DNA of 64,000 nucleotides, from positions 67,001 through 131,000 of the forward strand of contig JASAND010021406.1 in NCBI GenBank assembly GCA_030248195.1, written 5' to 3'. A model generated the notes under the pieces. That model was not told the DNA's origin, did not search any database, and saw only the letters and a program-made list of their open reading frames with translations. A program made the position numbers and the translations under genes. The first letter of the stretch is position 1, and every line of letters begins with the position of its first letter. Source of the DNA: Trissonchulus latispiculum. Lineage: Eukaryota > Nematoda > Enoplea > Enoplida > Ironidae. This document shows, piece by piece, positions 38,301 to 51,900 of the stretch.

Positions 38301-41300
38301 GCAGATAAGGAGCTTGAACAATGCAATAGGCAGGGCAAATGTGAGCAAATGGGCTTTCATTTAATATCAAACATGACCACTTTTGAAGACTTTAATTTTT
38401 GACCCACGCCGGCCACCCACCGACAGGTCGGTGGAGCCACTTTTTGTGGCTGGTATAATGACAAAACTTGATAGCCTCGCCAAGGGCTTTCACTAGATAC
38501 CAAACATGACCACTTTTGAAGACTTTCATTTTTGACCCACACCGGACCCACTGTGGGTGGGGCACCCACCCACAGGTCGGTGGGGCCACTTTTTGTGGGG
38601 TGGCTTAATGACAAAAGTTGATCGCCTCGCCAAGGGCTTTCATTTGATACCAAACTTGACCCACTTTTGAAGACTTTCATTTTGACCCACACCGGACCCA
38701 CTGTGGGTGGGGCACCCACCCACAGGTCGGTGGAGCCACTTTTTGTGGGTGGCATAATGACAAAAGTTGATGGCCTCGCCAAGGGCTTTCATTTGATACC
38801 AAACTTGACCACTTTTGAAGACTTTCATTTTTGACCCACACCGGACCCACTGTGGGTGGGGCACCCACCCACAGGTCGGTGGGGCCACTTTTTGTGGGTG
38901 GCATAATGACAAAAGTTGATCGCCTCGCCAAGGGCTTTCATTTGATACCAAACTTGACCACTTTTGAAGACTTTCATTTTTGACCCACACCGGACCCACT
39001 GTGGGTGGGGCACCCACCCACAGGTCGGTGGGGCCACTTTTTGTGGGTGGCATAATGACAAAAGTTGATCGCCTCGCCAAGGGCTTTCATTTGATACCAA
39101 ACTTGACCACTTTTGAAGACTTTCATTTTTGACCCACACCGGACCCACTGTGGGTGGGCGCTGTGGGTCAGGGGTCACATCCACCGACCTCAGCAGTATG
39201 CTCATCGTTTTCAGCGACCCCGATTTACTATATATGGGTACCACCCCAAGGCCGAAAAACGCCATTTTTAGTGACTTTTAGGCCATTTCTAGTAAAAGTG
39301 GGACTTAGAAACTTTTCGCCCAAACAGGCCAAAAAAATGCAAAGTTTGGGCCCATCTCCTGAAAGCTAGGGAGCAAAATTAAAAAAAATCCCCCTCGTTA
39401 CTTTATGCATTCCTACTGGTAGTTTTCAACAAAAGATACTAGACCTCTCCAGCTTCTACCCAGTTCTAGAAAAGTGTGACCAAAATTTGCGAAAAATAGC
39501 GAAAGTCCGACTTTGGGACCTTGGCACAGAGCCAAAATTGGCCAGGTGCCAAAATGACCAAAAAAAGGTAGCATGGGGGGATCCTGTCTACCAACATATA
39601 ATAGTAGTATGGTGCCAAAATGCCCACATCGTTCCAACACTTCGCCGTAAAATGCATTTCCAATAAGCGTTATTCACCGAGAAAAAAAAAAAACAAACGC
39701 ACGGTAACTATCGCCTAGTGCAAAAATTCGAAGTTTCGAATTCGAACCAAAAGTATGGTGGTACTTGTAGTACTACTCGAGTTGTTTACGATGGTAACCT
39801 TTTTACCACTCCCGGACCTCTAGCTGGCACCAGGCCAACACGGTCTCCAGGGGGCCGCGCAGACGCCTTTTTACCCATATTATGTAGGGGCGCTATCGCG
39901 CCCCTACATAATACGTGTGTAGAATATTAATTTTCTCCACTAACAAACTGAATCAAAATCCTCAACGGCTTCGGCGATTTGAGCCAAAGTAAAGTCGGCG
40001 CTAAGAGCATCTCTGCAGGCGTCTTCAATGTTGTGCGCTTCGTCCAAGATCACAACTTCTGAGCGAAGAGAAAATTCCATGTGGCGACGAATAACTGGAT
40101 CTGGAGCAACAATACACAACACATTATCCAGATATCCGGATAATTTTTATATCCGGATAATATCCGATTTCAGAAAAATATCCGGATATTAGGATATCCG
40201 TGTACATTTCAGACAAAGTAATTAAAAAATAGCAAATTACTGACAAAAATTTCAAAAAATTTTAAATATTTTTCAAAAATTTCTCAGCAATTATTTTTCA
40301 AACCAAGGTTGTGGCTTGGCTTTATGATAGAAATTCACAGCGTACCGAAAATTTGACAGAAAAATTATAAATTTAACTACAAAATCGAAAAATTTTCTTG
40401 AAGTTAAGTTTCGGATAGGCGGATAACCGGATATCCGATAACGCAAAATAGGCGGATATCCGTATATGAAAAAGATTACAAATAATAATATTGGAAATAA
40501 CCAATAGTGTGATATAAACATTAATAACAATAGACAACAAATCTAAAGAATTGGTGGTCTTATCTTAGGTGTTAATTACAAAATTATAGAAAAGTAATAG
40601 AAAAACTTACAAGAAATAAAAATGCTCCTCTGGAGCATGAAAAAGTAATATGGGTGATGGTGAGGTTGCAAAATCAAGAGAGGACTAGTCTTTAAAATGC
40701 TTAATATGGGGCTAGGTTAAAAAATAGAAGAGGACTAGGTTGTGAGCGAATTAATATGGGCACAGCTTCGCCGAACAACCCATATTCGCGGTTTGTCAAT
40801 GTAAATTATTATGCATATCCACGATACATTTTGTTTATAGTTCATAAATAACCTACAGCTAAGGTAATGTGCTCGAGCTTTATTCGAACTTTTATTTTAG
40901 CAAACGTTTTCTTCGATAAGTGCTTCATACTAAACAGCGCATTTTACGTATCCATTTATACGGAAAATTTATATTCAAGAATAATTTAGGACTCTCCCAC
41001 GATCTTCTATTTCCTCCTGACTTGGACCAATAGCTTTAGCATCATATCCTTAGACCTCTCCTAGTAGTAGAGCCTGCGGTAGTTCAACACAACAAAATGG
41101 TGATAATTTACGTATATATTCCTAGCAGCTAGTGTAACAGTACATGCAAACTGCTATATTCGATGAGTATTCAACTGCTTAAATTTTTTGACTCACATTG
41201 ATAGCTCTAAGCTAAGACGAAACGTGAAATCCCGCGAATATGGGTTGTTCGGCGAAGCTGTGCCCATATTAATTCGCTCACAACCTAGTCCTCTTCTTTT

Positions 41301-44300
41301 TTTTTAACCTAGCCCCATATTAAGCATTTTAAAGACTAGTCCTCTCTTGATTTTGCAACCTCACCATCACCCATATTACTTTTTCATGCTCCAGAGGAGC
41401 ATTTTTATTTCTTGTCCTTCTGTCATTTTAAAGGATCCCTTTCCAGCAATGCGGTAATGGATACAAGGAGCTTGAACAGTGCCATGCTAAACGAGCGTAG
41501 TCGATTTACAATATATGCCCCCAACAAAACGCCGAAAAACGCTGTTTTAAGGGGTTTGACCACTGGTCAATAGGCCCCATAGACAGTAGTGACCACTGGT
41601 CACTCCCTCGATTTCGGCGATATGCCCATTGAAACGAGCGTAGTGGATTTACTATATATGCCCCCGACCAAAACGCCGAAAAACGCAGTTTTAGGCCGTT
41701 TGACCAGTGGTCAATAGGCCCCGTAGGCTGTAGTGACCAGTGGTCACTTCCGTCGGTTTCGGCGATATGCCGATTGAAACGAGCGTAGTCGATTTACTAT
41801 ATATGCCCCCGACCAAAACGCCGAAAAACGCAGTTTTAGGCCGTTTGACCAGTGGTCAATAGGCCCCGTAGGCTGTAGGGACCAGTGGTCACTTCCATCG
41901 GTTTCGGCGATATGCCCATTGAAACGAGCGTAGTCGATTTACTATATATGCCCCTGACCAAAACGCCGAAAAACGCAATTTTAGGCCGTTTGACCAGTGG
42001 TCAATAGGCCCCGTAGGCTGTAGGGACCAGTGGTCACTTCCGTCGGTTTCGGCGATATGCCCATTGAAACGAGCGTAGTCGATTTACTATATTTGCCCCC
42101 GACCAAAACGCCGAAAAACGCTGTTTAGAGTGAGTTTTCCCAACTTTGACCCTGGGCGAGGAACCACGGGAGCCATGCTGACCAGTGGTCACTTCCGGCG
42201 GTATCGGCAGTATGCTCATCGTTTTCAGCGACCCCGATTTACTGTATATGGGGACCACCCCGAGGCCGAAAAACGCCATTTTTAGTGACTTTTAGGCCAT
42301 TTCTAGTAAAAGTGGGACTTAGAAACTTTTCGCCCAAACAGGCCAAAAAAATGCAAAGTTTGAGCCAATCTCCTGAAAGCTAGGGAGCAAAATTAAAAAA
42401 TCCCCCTCGTTACTTTATGCACCCCTACTGGTAGTTTTCAACAAAACATACTAGACCTCTCCAACTTCGACCCAGTTCTAGAAAAGTGTGACCAAAATTT
42501 GCGAAAAATAGCGAAAGTCCGACTTTGGGACCTTGGCACAGAGCCAAAATTGGCCAGGTGCCAAAATGACCAAAAAAAGGTAGCATGGGGGGGATCCTGT
42601 CTACCAACATATAATAGTAGTATGGTGCCAAAATGCCCACATCGTTCCAACACTTCGCCGTAAAATGCATTTCCAATAAGCGTTATTTACTCAGAAAAAA
42701 AAACAAACGCACGGTAACTATCGCCTAGTGCAAAAATTCGAAGTTTCGAATTCGAACCAAAAGTATGGTGGTACTTGTAGTACTACTCGAGTTGTTTACG
42801 ATGGTAACCTTTTTACCACCCCCGGACCTCTAATTAGCTGGCACCAGGCCAACACGGTCTCCAGGGGGCCGCGCAGACGCCTTTACACCCATATTATGTA
42901 GGGGCGCTATCGCGCCCCTACATAATAACCAGTTATTCAATAAGAAATCAGGAGCAACTAAGCAGTGAACTCCAACCCATAGAAGGTAAAGGTGCCGGTG
43001 CTTATCTTGGGATTCACAACTCAAAGACCGCACTGACAACGTTACTACATCTGCGGAAGGGGGGATCAGCCATAGTTACGCTCCTGTTATATTTCCTTCC
43101 ACCGTATTAGTACCCAATTTATCGACCAGATAATGGTGGACAACTAGGTTAGCTGGCGCTCACAGCGAACCTATGTAATTAACTGTGCAAAAGGGGATGC
43201 GTAACTCGGACAATCGGAATCGTGCTTCGAACTATCGGATTGACGTCGAAGACCTTAACTTTAACCACTCGGCCATCACGGCACAGACAGGGCAAGTCCT
43301 GCAAATGGGAAAACCCAAAGTTAAATGGAGCAACAGCTAACCCATACATACCAACCAGATAGTTGTATGGACAAAAAATAAGATCAGCTTCTTTAGCCAT
43401 ATCTCGAGCAGCAAAGTACGGACAAATCTGAAACAGAAAAAGCGATCAAAACTTTTCAACGTATATATATATACGTTCGCAAGTTGGAATCGGCTGCCCA
43501 GTCAATATTACTAAAATAATAGCAAAAGTATGACAAGCGTTATGTTATCAGCTCGCGAGCCATGCTATGCGGCCCACCCCCACCCCACGCAAATCAGTAG
43601 AAACGAGTGAACATACGCAATTGCGTACTAGGCACTGACTGCGGGGGGGGGGGGCGTTAGCGCGTGAGCATGGCTCGCAAGCTGATAACAGAGTGTGACG
43701 CTTGTCACACTCTTATGTATTATTATAGGAACAAGTTAGGTTACGTTTTAGGTTATGTTACGTTACGTTGCGTCAGACAACACTTTTGAGCGATGTCCAA
43801 TTATAACTTTTACTCAGCGTTATGAGAGCTTTCAAATGAGCCCAATTTTGCAGCAATCGGAGCCCAATCGGAACCGCCGCCCCAAATCCACTTAATGTAT
43901 ACATATTCGTGTTCTCCTCAACAAGACCTCTCATTTGATACTAAAGTATAGACTACTTTTCGATTATGAATTCTTTTCCTACAGTTTTTAAAATTTACAA
44001 AATTTCAAATTTTAAAATTTTAAATTTTGTTTAAATTTTTAAATTTGACTATAGTAGTGCTTGCGAACTCTGTCAGACTTGTTCAAACACTTGTGGCTAA
44101 TCAGTGTAGAACTAAGTTTTTTAGGATGCTTTGAAAAAAGTGACTACGGATAATAGTGACGACTACATCTGTTAATGGAAGTGTACCACCTCTCAAACCA
44201 TTAGAGCAGTAACAAGAATTGCCGTTCAGTTAAACGCTCTGCTTGAGTTAATATAGACTGCTTGTCTCGGACTTTTTGCTGGGGGGGGGGGGGGGGGCGC

Positions 44301-45903
44301 CCCCCACCTTTTTGGGTTCCCCCCACTCGACCCCCTTCCCCCCACTTTTTTGGGCTTTCCCCACTCACTATAAGGCGCCCAGAAAATGCCAAATTTTAAG
44401 GAGTTTTTGGTCAAAATTTTCAAAAATTTTCCGGTTTCGCCGGAATTTTTTGCTCAAAAATCGCCTATTTTGGTACTCAAAACTCAATTTTGTGAGCGCT
44501 TTTAAGCACAATTATAGCAGTATATGTAGAAAACAGAGCTATTTTACTGTATTTTTAGCGATCCCAGACTACTTTAGGATTCCCCCCCCACTAGTTTGTG
44601 GGAGGGGCTCCCCCTCTCCCACCCCCATTTGTTCGCCTAGAAAAAAGCCCAGTTTATCAATATAAGGGTAAAGATAACCTTTAGCTAAATTTTAAAACCA
44701 AGCGAAACGAAACCAAAAGAACTGCGAACCATATCTGGTAGCTTTATATTATCAGAACTGCATAAGTGATTCGGAGAACCAAACAGATGGAGGAGGGGGG
44801 AAGCCCAGCCGAATTTTCGCTGGAAGCACGCGTAGAGCCGTTTTGACAACACCACTCGAAAGAGCGAGTCATTTTTAATACAGCTACATAAAAAATATCA
44901 ATATATATCTTTACCAAATTCATGTCAAATTTGAAAAATTTCTATGTTTAACACGTAAACATAGGCAGCTATATATTTTTGAATTTGCTTAACTTCTGCA
45001 GTTTTAAAAAAGTATCTTATATTATAGAACACGTGTTTTTATTGCATTTAAAGCAAAACACAAATCATTTGTATTGAAAAACTCGGCCACTTATGACGAA
45101 GTTGAAAACTTTGGCTTGAAATGGCACCATATCAAATTTTGGGGCCACGTGGATCACACATTGAAGGATGAACCGAGGTAAAGTCATGCGCCAGATTGAA
45201 CAGGAGGCTGTATTGAGCTAGGAAATACACAGTTTTCCATTGCTGCTAACTGTTAGAAAAATTCATCTTGGAATTTGTGTTTTCCCGCCGAGTCTACGTC
45301 GCACCACAGGCACTAGAGCCAAATTGCATACACTATCGTGAAGTTCGAGACATATCCTCTGTGAAACTGTAATCCGCATTGGGCTAGATCTTTCCAGTAG
45401 TTCAGGGAGACACACCAAATTTGACCCTATCAGACAGCCATGCAGGGACCAAAAATTTCAAAATTTTCAAAGTCCCTAAAATTTTCCGTAAAGCAGCGGG
45501 AGCTGCAATAATATATACACCCTCTAGGCGAGTTTTGGACGCTCTTTAAGATGACCCACACTGCCGATGGTTTTCCCCGCATCTCGGACTGGGCTTTTCC
45601 CCGCCGCGCTTATCCTATCTAAATGGAAATATTTCTATAGAATCGACAGGAAAGTTTACACGAACTTTAAGATGTTTTATAGAAAAAGGTCTGCCTTACC
45701 GTTATCTTTTCGCCAATGGACACAAGATCTTCGATATCCCAAGCGTGTTCAGGATCGACGTGCTGAGCAACAGCTTCGCTGATATCATTAGGCTGTGGAA
45801 AGTCGCTCTTTAAATTACTAGAATAGCAACAGCCACCAACCTAAAACCAAACTACTTCAGTATACAACGATCAGATATCTCTATCTAATTCTGCTCCACC
45901 AAA

Positions 45904-45948
<45 letters not shown>

Positions 45949-48900
45949 GTATATATATATATATATCAAGGAAAAAGAATCACGCTGTCTTTTTCCTAGG
46001 CAAAACTTTCTGGGGGAAGTCACGGTCCCCCATTTTCGAAAAATAATTAAAAATAGATATTTTAATAGATAGATAAATAGATATAGATAGATAGATATAG
46101 AATAGATATTTTATTGAGATATGTAAAATTTGTGTAATTTTTGACCTAAGTTTAAGTTTAAAATAAACAAAAAGCCCTAAAAATCCGGAATTTTACCCGC
46201 AAAACCCAAGTTTCCCTGACACTTTTGGGTTATGGGGAGAAGGTACGAATCAAGGAGGGGGCGATTCTGGGGTGGGCAACACAAGTACGGGGGGAAATTG
46301 ATTTCTAGGGAGGCACGGGCAATCCCCACGCTAGGAAAAAGCCAGTCATATTATAAAGTAACTAACATACATTCAATGACAACGAAAGTCAGTGACGTAA
46401 ACAGAAAGTTTTGGAAATGTAACTAACCAATAAAAACTGCTTCGAACTCTCTAGTGTCGTTCTAAAAACCCTACATACCTACTTTCTTCGGTCAACGTCT
46501 AAATTTATGTAAAATAAATAACTCATCGTCTCTAAATCTTCAAATACCATTGCCCTTAAGCTAAACGGCAGTATGGGCATTCATACCTTGAGTAATTCAC
46601 GACATGCTTCATTTCGGCTGCCAGACGTAATAACTGCTGGATTTATGCAACTTTGCTGTCTACTAGACAATATAGACATGCTAAAATGAATAAAACATTC
46701 TATCAAATAATACTATTGTGCTACGCATATCTCTGTATACATATCAGCTGAAGTTGGAAATTTGGTTGATAATTTAAGCCGCCACTACTAGTGTTACGGC
46801 TTACATCTAAACGAGGGTACCGCCTTAGTCGGCTTCCCTCGCTGTAAACTTGGATGTCTCCCAAAAAAACGGAAAAATTACCAATATTTCCATCCCCCCC
46901 TTAAATATTCCAATATTTTTGGCATCACCACATTTTACAGACATTTTCCCCATTCCTAAAATTTCCTTGCAAAGACAACCCCAGAACCAAACAAAGGACG
47001 GAATTCATGGCCTGGAGGGAAACTCTAAGAGCGAAAATAGCATGCTTAAAATCCAAATCAAAATACATCAACCATAAATCGCTGTATTACCTGGTATCAG
47101 CATAAGCAGTTTTCTTAAGTTCGCGAACAAGCTGAGTTATTTGCTTGTGAGTTCGCGTGCCAAAGTAAATTTTCGGCAGCCTAAAACAGCCTACTTTTGG
47201 TCAGCAAATGTTAGGAATACACAGGTACACATCAGGGGCGCAGCCAGGGGGCATGCGGGGCATGCGGCCGCATGCCCCGTCAGGATTTGGTGTGGAGGTT
47301 ACAAAAGTTAATTTCATCAAAGCACAGCAAGAAGAAAACAATTTTGCGTCGTCTGCGCTAATTACATTTGAATTATAACTGCAAAAAAGCAATTTTCAAA
47401 AACTTCTTATGCCGACCTTACGTTTTATGTGTTAATGTGGTGGTATCCGGTATCCTTTTGTGTAGTGACTTTTTAAAACGCTGTAACTTTAGAAATTTTT
47501 GGAGTTGGAAAGAGCTTTATATATATATACATCGTTTTAAAAATTTCTTTTTCAACCAGAAAGTTCAAGCCATGACGGTCAGAAAATATATACATTGCTG
47601 TAGCAAAAATGTATCTGTAATTCAGTATAAACAAAACAATTTCGCTCCCTACATTTTTTGGCCAGACTTTAGCTTAAAGCAATGAGTACGTACCATCTAA
47701 TAGGCATTAATTAAATGTGCAATTAGACCGCGTATCGATTGAGTATAAAGAAGACAAAACTGCCTGTAAGATTTGGCAGTAATTTTGAAAAACTGATTTT
47801 CTCGAAAATGAACATTTTTTGACCCCAAAAGTCGTTTCTCGCTTATGACTTAACCACTAGAGACTGCTCAAATGTTGTAAAAGCAAAAATGTTCATTTTG
47901 GTGCCATCTTTCCAGCCATAACAACCAATCCGGTGTGGAAACTGATAGAATAATGGCAAAAATAAAAAATTTCATAATGAATTGGAGCCTATAAGGTTAA
48001 ATTTATATACACAAAGCAATACCATCACCTTAAACACAAACAAAGAGATTTTCAAAAGCCATTTTGAAAAGGATGGAATTGTTTTATGTAGTTCTACTAA
48101 ACACAACCAGCTCATTCGAATGGAACAATAATCGAAAATTGTTCTGGCACACTTCAAGCAAAAAACAGTAGGGTGGGGTCTTCCCCGCATTGTTTTTAAT
48201 CGCGGTTTGGTCCAGGGTTTTTTGAAAATCGGACCTGCGTATATAAATTTTGCGTATTTTTATTTTCGAGTGCGTATTTTTGATTTCGACTGCGTAAAAT
48301 TACAAAAACTGCTTCTCAACGTTATTAACGCTATAAACGCTTTTAGAGTCGAATTACTTTAAGACTCTTTCCCTTTCTAACTGTTTATTATTTTAAGAGT
48401 TTTAAAACAACGTTAAAAGATTTAGCTTCATTTTACGTTGCGTGCTCATAGAACTGCGGTGTCAAGGTACGCCATACGCAGGGGGCCTGTGTGGGCGCAG
48501 CCCCCCAGAAGTTGAAGAAAATTTTAAATTTCGGGGTAAATTTGCTTTTAAAACTTTGAATTCTTTGCCTTGAGCAGTTTAACAGTTATATAAGTGAATA
48601 GTTGGTTAGACAAATAGAGTTAATGTTTCCTTGAACAGTTTTAGTCTGTGTCAAATGAAAATAGAAACAAACAGCAACGCATAGGCATAGTAAGCACTAG
48701 CGTATAGATACGGGGGGCCGGGGGGCCGTCCTACCCAAAATAATGTCTTTGCCCCCCTGAAAAATTGGGCAAAAGAAAATTTTTTCCTCAACTTCTCCCC
48801 CATTTGGGACTTAGGGTATCGCTTTCAGTTGTATATAATAAGTCGAAAACATGAACCATAGAAGACTTCAAATTAATAGGACAACTTGCAGTATAATAAG

Positions 48901-51900
48901 CAGTGTGCATGTAATTGTTACGCAAAAATAGAAAATTTTACCCCCCCCCCCTCAAAAGTCCTCGGTCAAAACCGCTCCCTGAAAATTTTTTGTACCTGCG
49001 CTGCTGATAGTATATAACGTATATATACGTGTGCTTAGGCATAAACTACATATAGCAACTGCAGCCGGAAGGATCAATGTAGAATCGAAGAGCTAAGAGG
49101 GGGGTCTGGGGCGGCAGCCCCCCAAAAGAAGTCGGAGCCTAAACTACGGTAAACTGTCTCAAGAAATTAATTTAGAGCACTGTTGAAATTCGTACTACCG
49201 AATGCTTCGGCTGCGTATTTTGATGCGTATTTTTGTTTTTGATTGCGTATTTTTAAGCTCGACTGCGTAAATACGCAGTATTTTACGAAAAAAACCGTGG
49301 TTTGGTCGTACTTTATCTCACCAACTGTAAGGGCTAGAGAGATATTCTTGGCTCATTTTGAAGCTCGTCGGAATGCCTCATAATATGCAGTTATCGCTTT
49401 TGATTTTCCTTTTGTCGCTTAGCAAAAGTTTCGTCCAAGAGCCGGAAATTTGTAAAAAATCACGATAGAAAAACAAAGCATGTGCGAAGGCGAAACTGTT
49501 AAAAATTAGGGCTAATAAGCGCAAACAAATTCAAGAATTGATCAGTCACGAACCGCGGGCACAATGCTGTTGTAGTTTTCTGGTTAACTAAAAAATCAAA
49601 ATCCCGGGGGAGTCGGAGGAAATAAAGGGGGATTCAAACTCCCAACTCCCCTCCTTAGATACGCCCACGTCCGCATGCCCCGTCAAAAAGACCTGGCTGC
49701 GCCACTGGTACACATAATGCTTTAAAAAAGTGTTCCGCCACCTTAACTTGACATTTCATATTATGTCCAATAAAGATGGTGAAATTTTTAAACTTTCAAG
49801 GATATGATTTACGGATGTTGAAAACAATGCTACGTTAGAATTAAACGAGGAACTGTTATTTTCCTGTTCCAAGACCAAGCAAGAATGTACCAAAACAGCA
49901 GATTACAATAGAAACGCTCCAGATGCATGGAGTACAGTGAGCCTTTTTTACTGGCCCCCCACTCGGTCCCACCCCCACTTTTTTGGGCTTCCCCCCATTC
50001 ACTATAAGGTGCCCAGAAAATGCCAAATTTTAAGGATTTTTGGTCAAAATTTTCAAAAATTTTCCGACTGTGCCGGAATTTTTTGGTCAAAAATCGTCTA
50101 TTTGGGTACTCAAACTCACTTTTTGAGCACTTTTTAGCATAGTTATAGCAATACATATGTAGAAAACAGGCTATTTTTATTGCATTTTTGCCAATTTTAA
50201 ACCACTTTGGTTTCCCCCCCCCCCACTTTTTGGGTTCCCCCTTACTAGTGGGGGGGGGCTCCCCCCACTTTTTTTCGCCTAGAAAAAGCCCAGGTACAGA
50301 CTTGCTTCTACTCCTAGATTACCAAACCAGAACAGCTATTTTTAGAGATTAAAATTCAAAGAGCACCACAGACATACCAACATACCTGGCTTTTACTTGT
50401 ACAGCCATATCTGAAGCATCAAGCTCTGCAAAGCTACAACCGTTCTCCGGTCCCATAGTAGACAGGTCTGCTAAATCATTTTCATATTCTTCTAAACAGC
50501 AAAAACTGTGCCAACCAGGGAGGGGTCCACTTGTGAAATACGGTTACTGTTAACACAGTCAAATCTAAATTTATTTGAAGAAATGCACAGCCGTTGTTGG
50601 TGCTCGCTGCGTTAAGCAACAATGTGACGGGTATCATTCGTAGATGCAAAGTGACAGCCACTGGCCGTATATGTGATTTTGATCAAGACAACGCAAACAA
50701 TAAAATTTAAGCTGAAAAGAAAGAAAAGTTTATTTCCAAAAAGAGCAATCCAACTTACTTTTTAAATGTCTTTGCCAGGCTAAAGACGCACACAGCAAAG
50801 CCAAACTCTTCCCTGTGCCCGTTGGGCTCTCAATTAAACAAGACTGTGATTTTTGTAAAGACTTAATTACCTAAAACCAAAATTCTTTGTACAGAAATCT
50901 ATACGTATACGTACGACGTAATACCAAGAGTCCATAATTCCCTTATATTATAGAAGAAGAGTAAGCCACTAGAGGGCTTCCCTCCGTTTGGCGGGGGGGG
51001 GGTAGCCAAAAAGAGGCCCCCGTTTGGGGGGGGGGGGGGGTAGCCAACAGCCAATCAGATTGCAGAAACCCCCCCTCCGTTTGGTGCGGGGGTGAAGCAG
51101 AGGATTAAGGTAGTTTGTTCTATTCGAAAATGGGTCCCCGTCTGGGGGGGGGGGTCACAATAAATGGTCCCCGTTTGGGGGGGGAGGGTCGCCAACAGCC
51201 AATCAGAATGAGCCAAACTTAGCCTGCTTGAGCGACCCCCCCCAAACGGGGACCTCTACTTTTTTTCCTACGTGTGCGAAGATGAAGTCATTTGGTTCAC
51301 TCCTGCTCATTTTATGCCTTTTTGAAAATGACACCTACTTTTTGGTCCAACCATGCCAAAATCTTGCAAAAGTTTGAACCGATGTAACTTTTGACTGGGT
51401 TGGGCTAGAAAAGTTTTGCAAATATCTGCAATGATGGCCAGTCTTAATCTTTGCACACAGCCAAAATTAGATCGATCCGATGCACCGTTGGTCTGGCACA
51501 TTACCAAATGTGGCGGGGGAGAAACCCACTTTGGGGGAGGGAACCCACCCAATTTTTTTGAATAATCTTTTAACAATCAAACAGGGAAACAATTCGACAC
51601 TATAGCACGGTACTATCGAGGACGCTGCATCATCCTATGGTGTCAGATTTGGATCATTTTGCTTCCCTGGCTAGCTAGGGGCCAAAAATCGTGAAAGTGC
51701 CGTTTCGGTATTGGAGGACCCAGAACACGTCCAACTGTGAATTTTAACAGCCAATTGAACGTAAAAAATCCTTTCCCTGCGGCATATTTATTGCATTTAT
51801 GAAGAGAAAGCTTGAAATGCATCCGATTTTTCGGAGAAAATTACCATTTTAGCCTAAAAATGGGTGGTATATTTTAAAATATTTTTTCAGTATATAACTG

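Larger units (their letters stand above)
37121..39912 (+). mobile_element. ACAAG...hairpin element, copy 1 (BRIP1 intron 8)
   Basis: Order: 183-bp arm 37121-37303, AT-rich middle, inverted arm 37743-37925, linker, 147-bp tandem array about 38345-39160, 730-bp 3' module, terminal hairpin 39879-39912 with a perfect 15-bp stem (ATTATGTAGGGGCGC) and TATC loop. Same parts in the same order as the copy at 40609. No transposase or Rep/helicase frame found, so it is non-autonomous. Confidence 0.85.
47233..49707. mobile_element. hAT-like TIR element (BRIP1 intron 3) with perfect 8-bp TSD
   Basis: Ends CAGGGGCGCAGCCAGG and CCTGGCTGCGCCACTG, flanked by exact duplication GTACACAT (47225-47232, 49708-49715). 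Next to the left end is a GCATGC-rich palindrome. It contains a TTAA element (47432-48033), pieces of the 1.1 kb TIR family and another hAT-like insertion (48213-49299). No transposase frame. Confidence 0.9.

Noticed and set aside
38357..39265. Several long overlapping minus-strand frames repeating [18 protein letters not shown] peptides
   Set aside because: They run through a 147-bp tandem array; because the unit is a multiple of three, all units stay in frame. No splice or start context and no protein family.
39940..39944. Alternative exon 8 donor giving phase 0 (TCA|GTTTGT)
   Set aside because: It breaks phase with exon 9; T|GTTAGT at 39945 fits and has a better consensus.
37000..43000. 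Could the repeated units be a CRISPR array?
   Set aside because: Units are about 147 bp, head to tail without unique spacers, in an intron of a eukaryotic gene.
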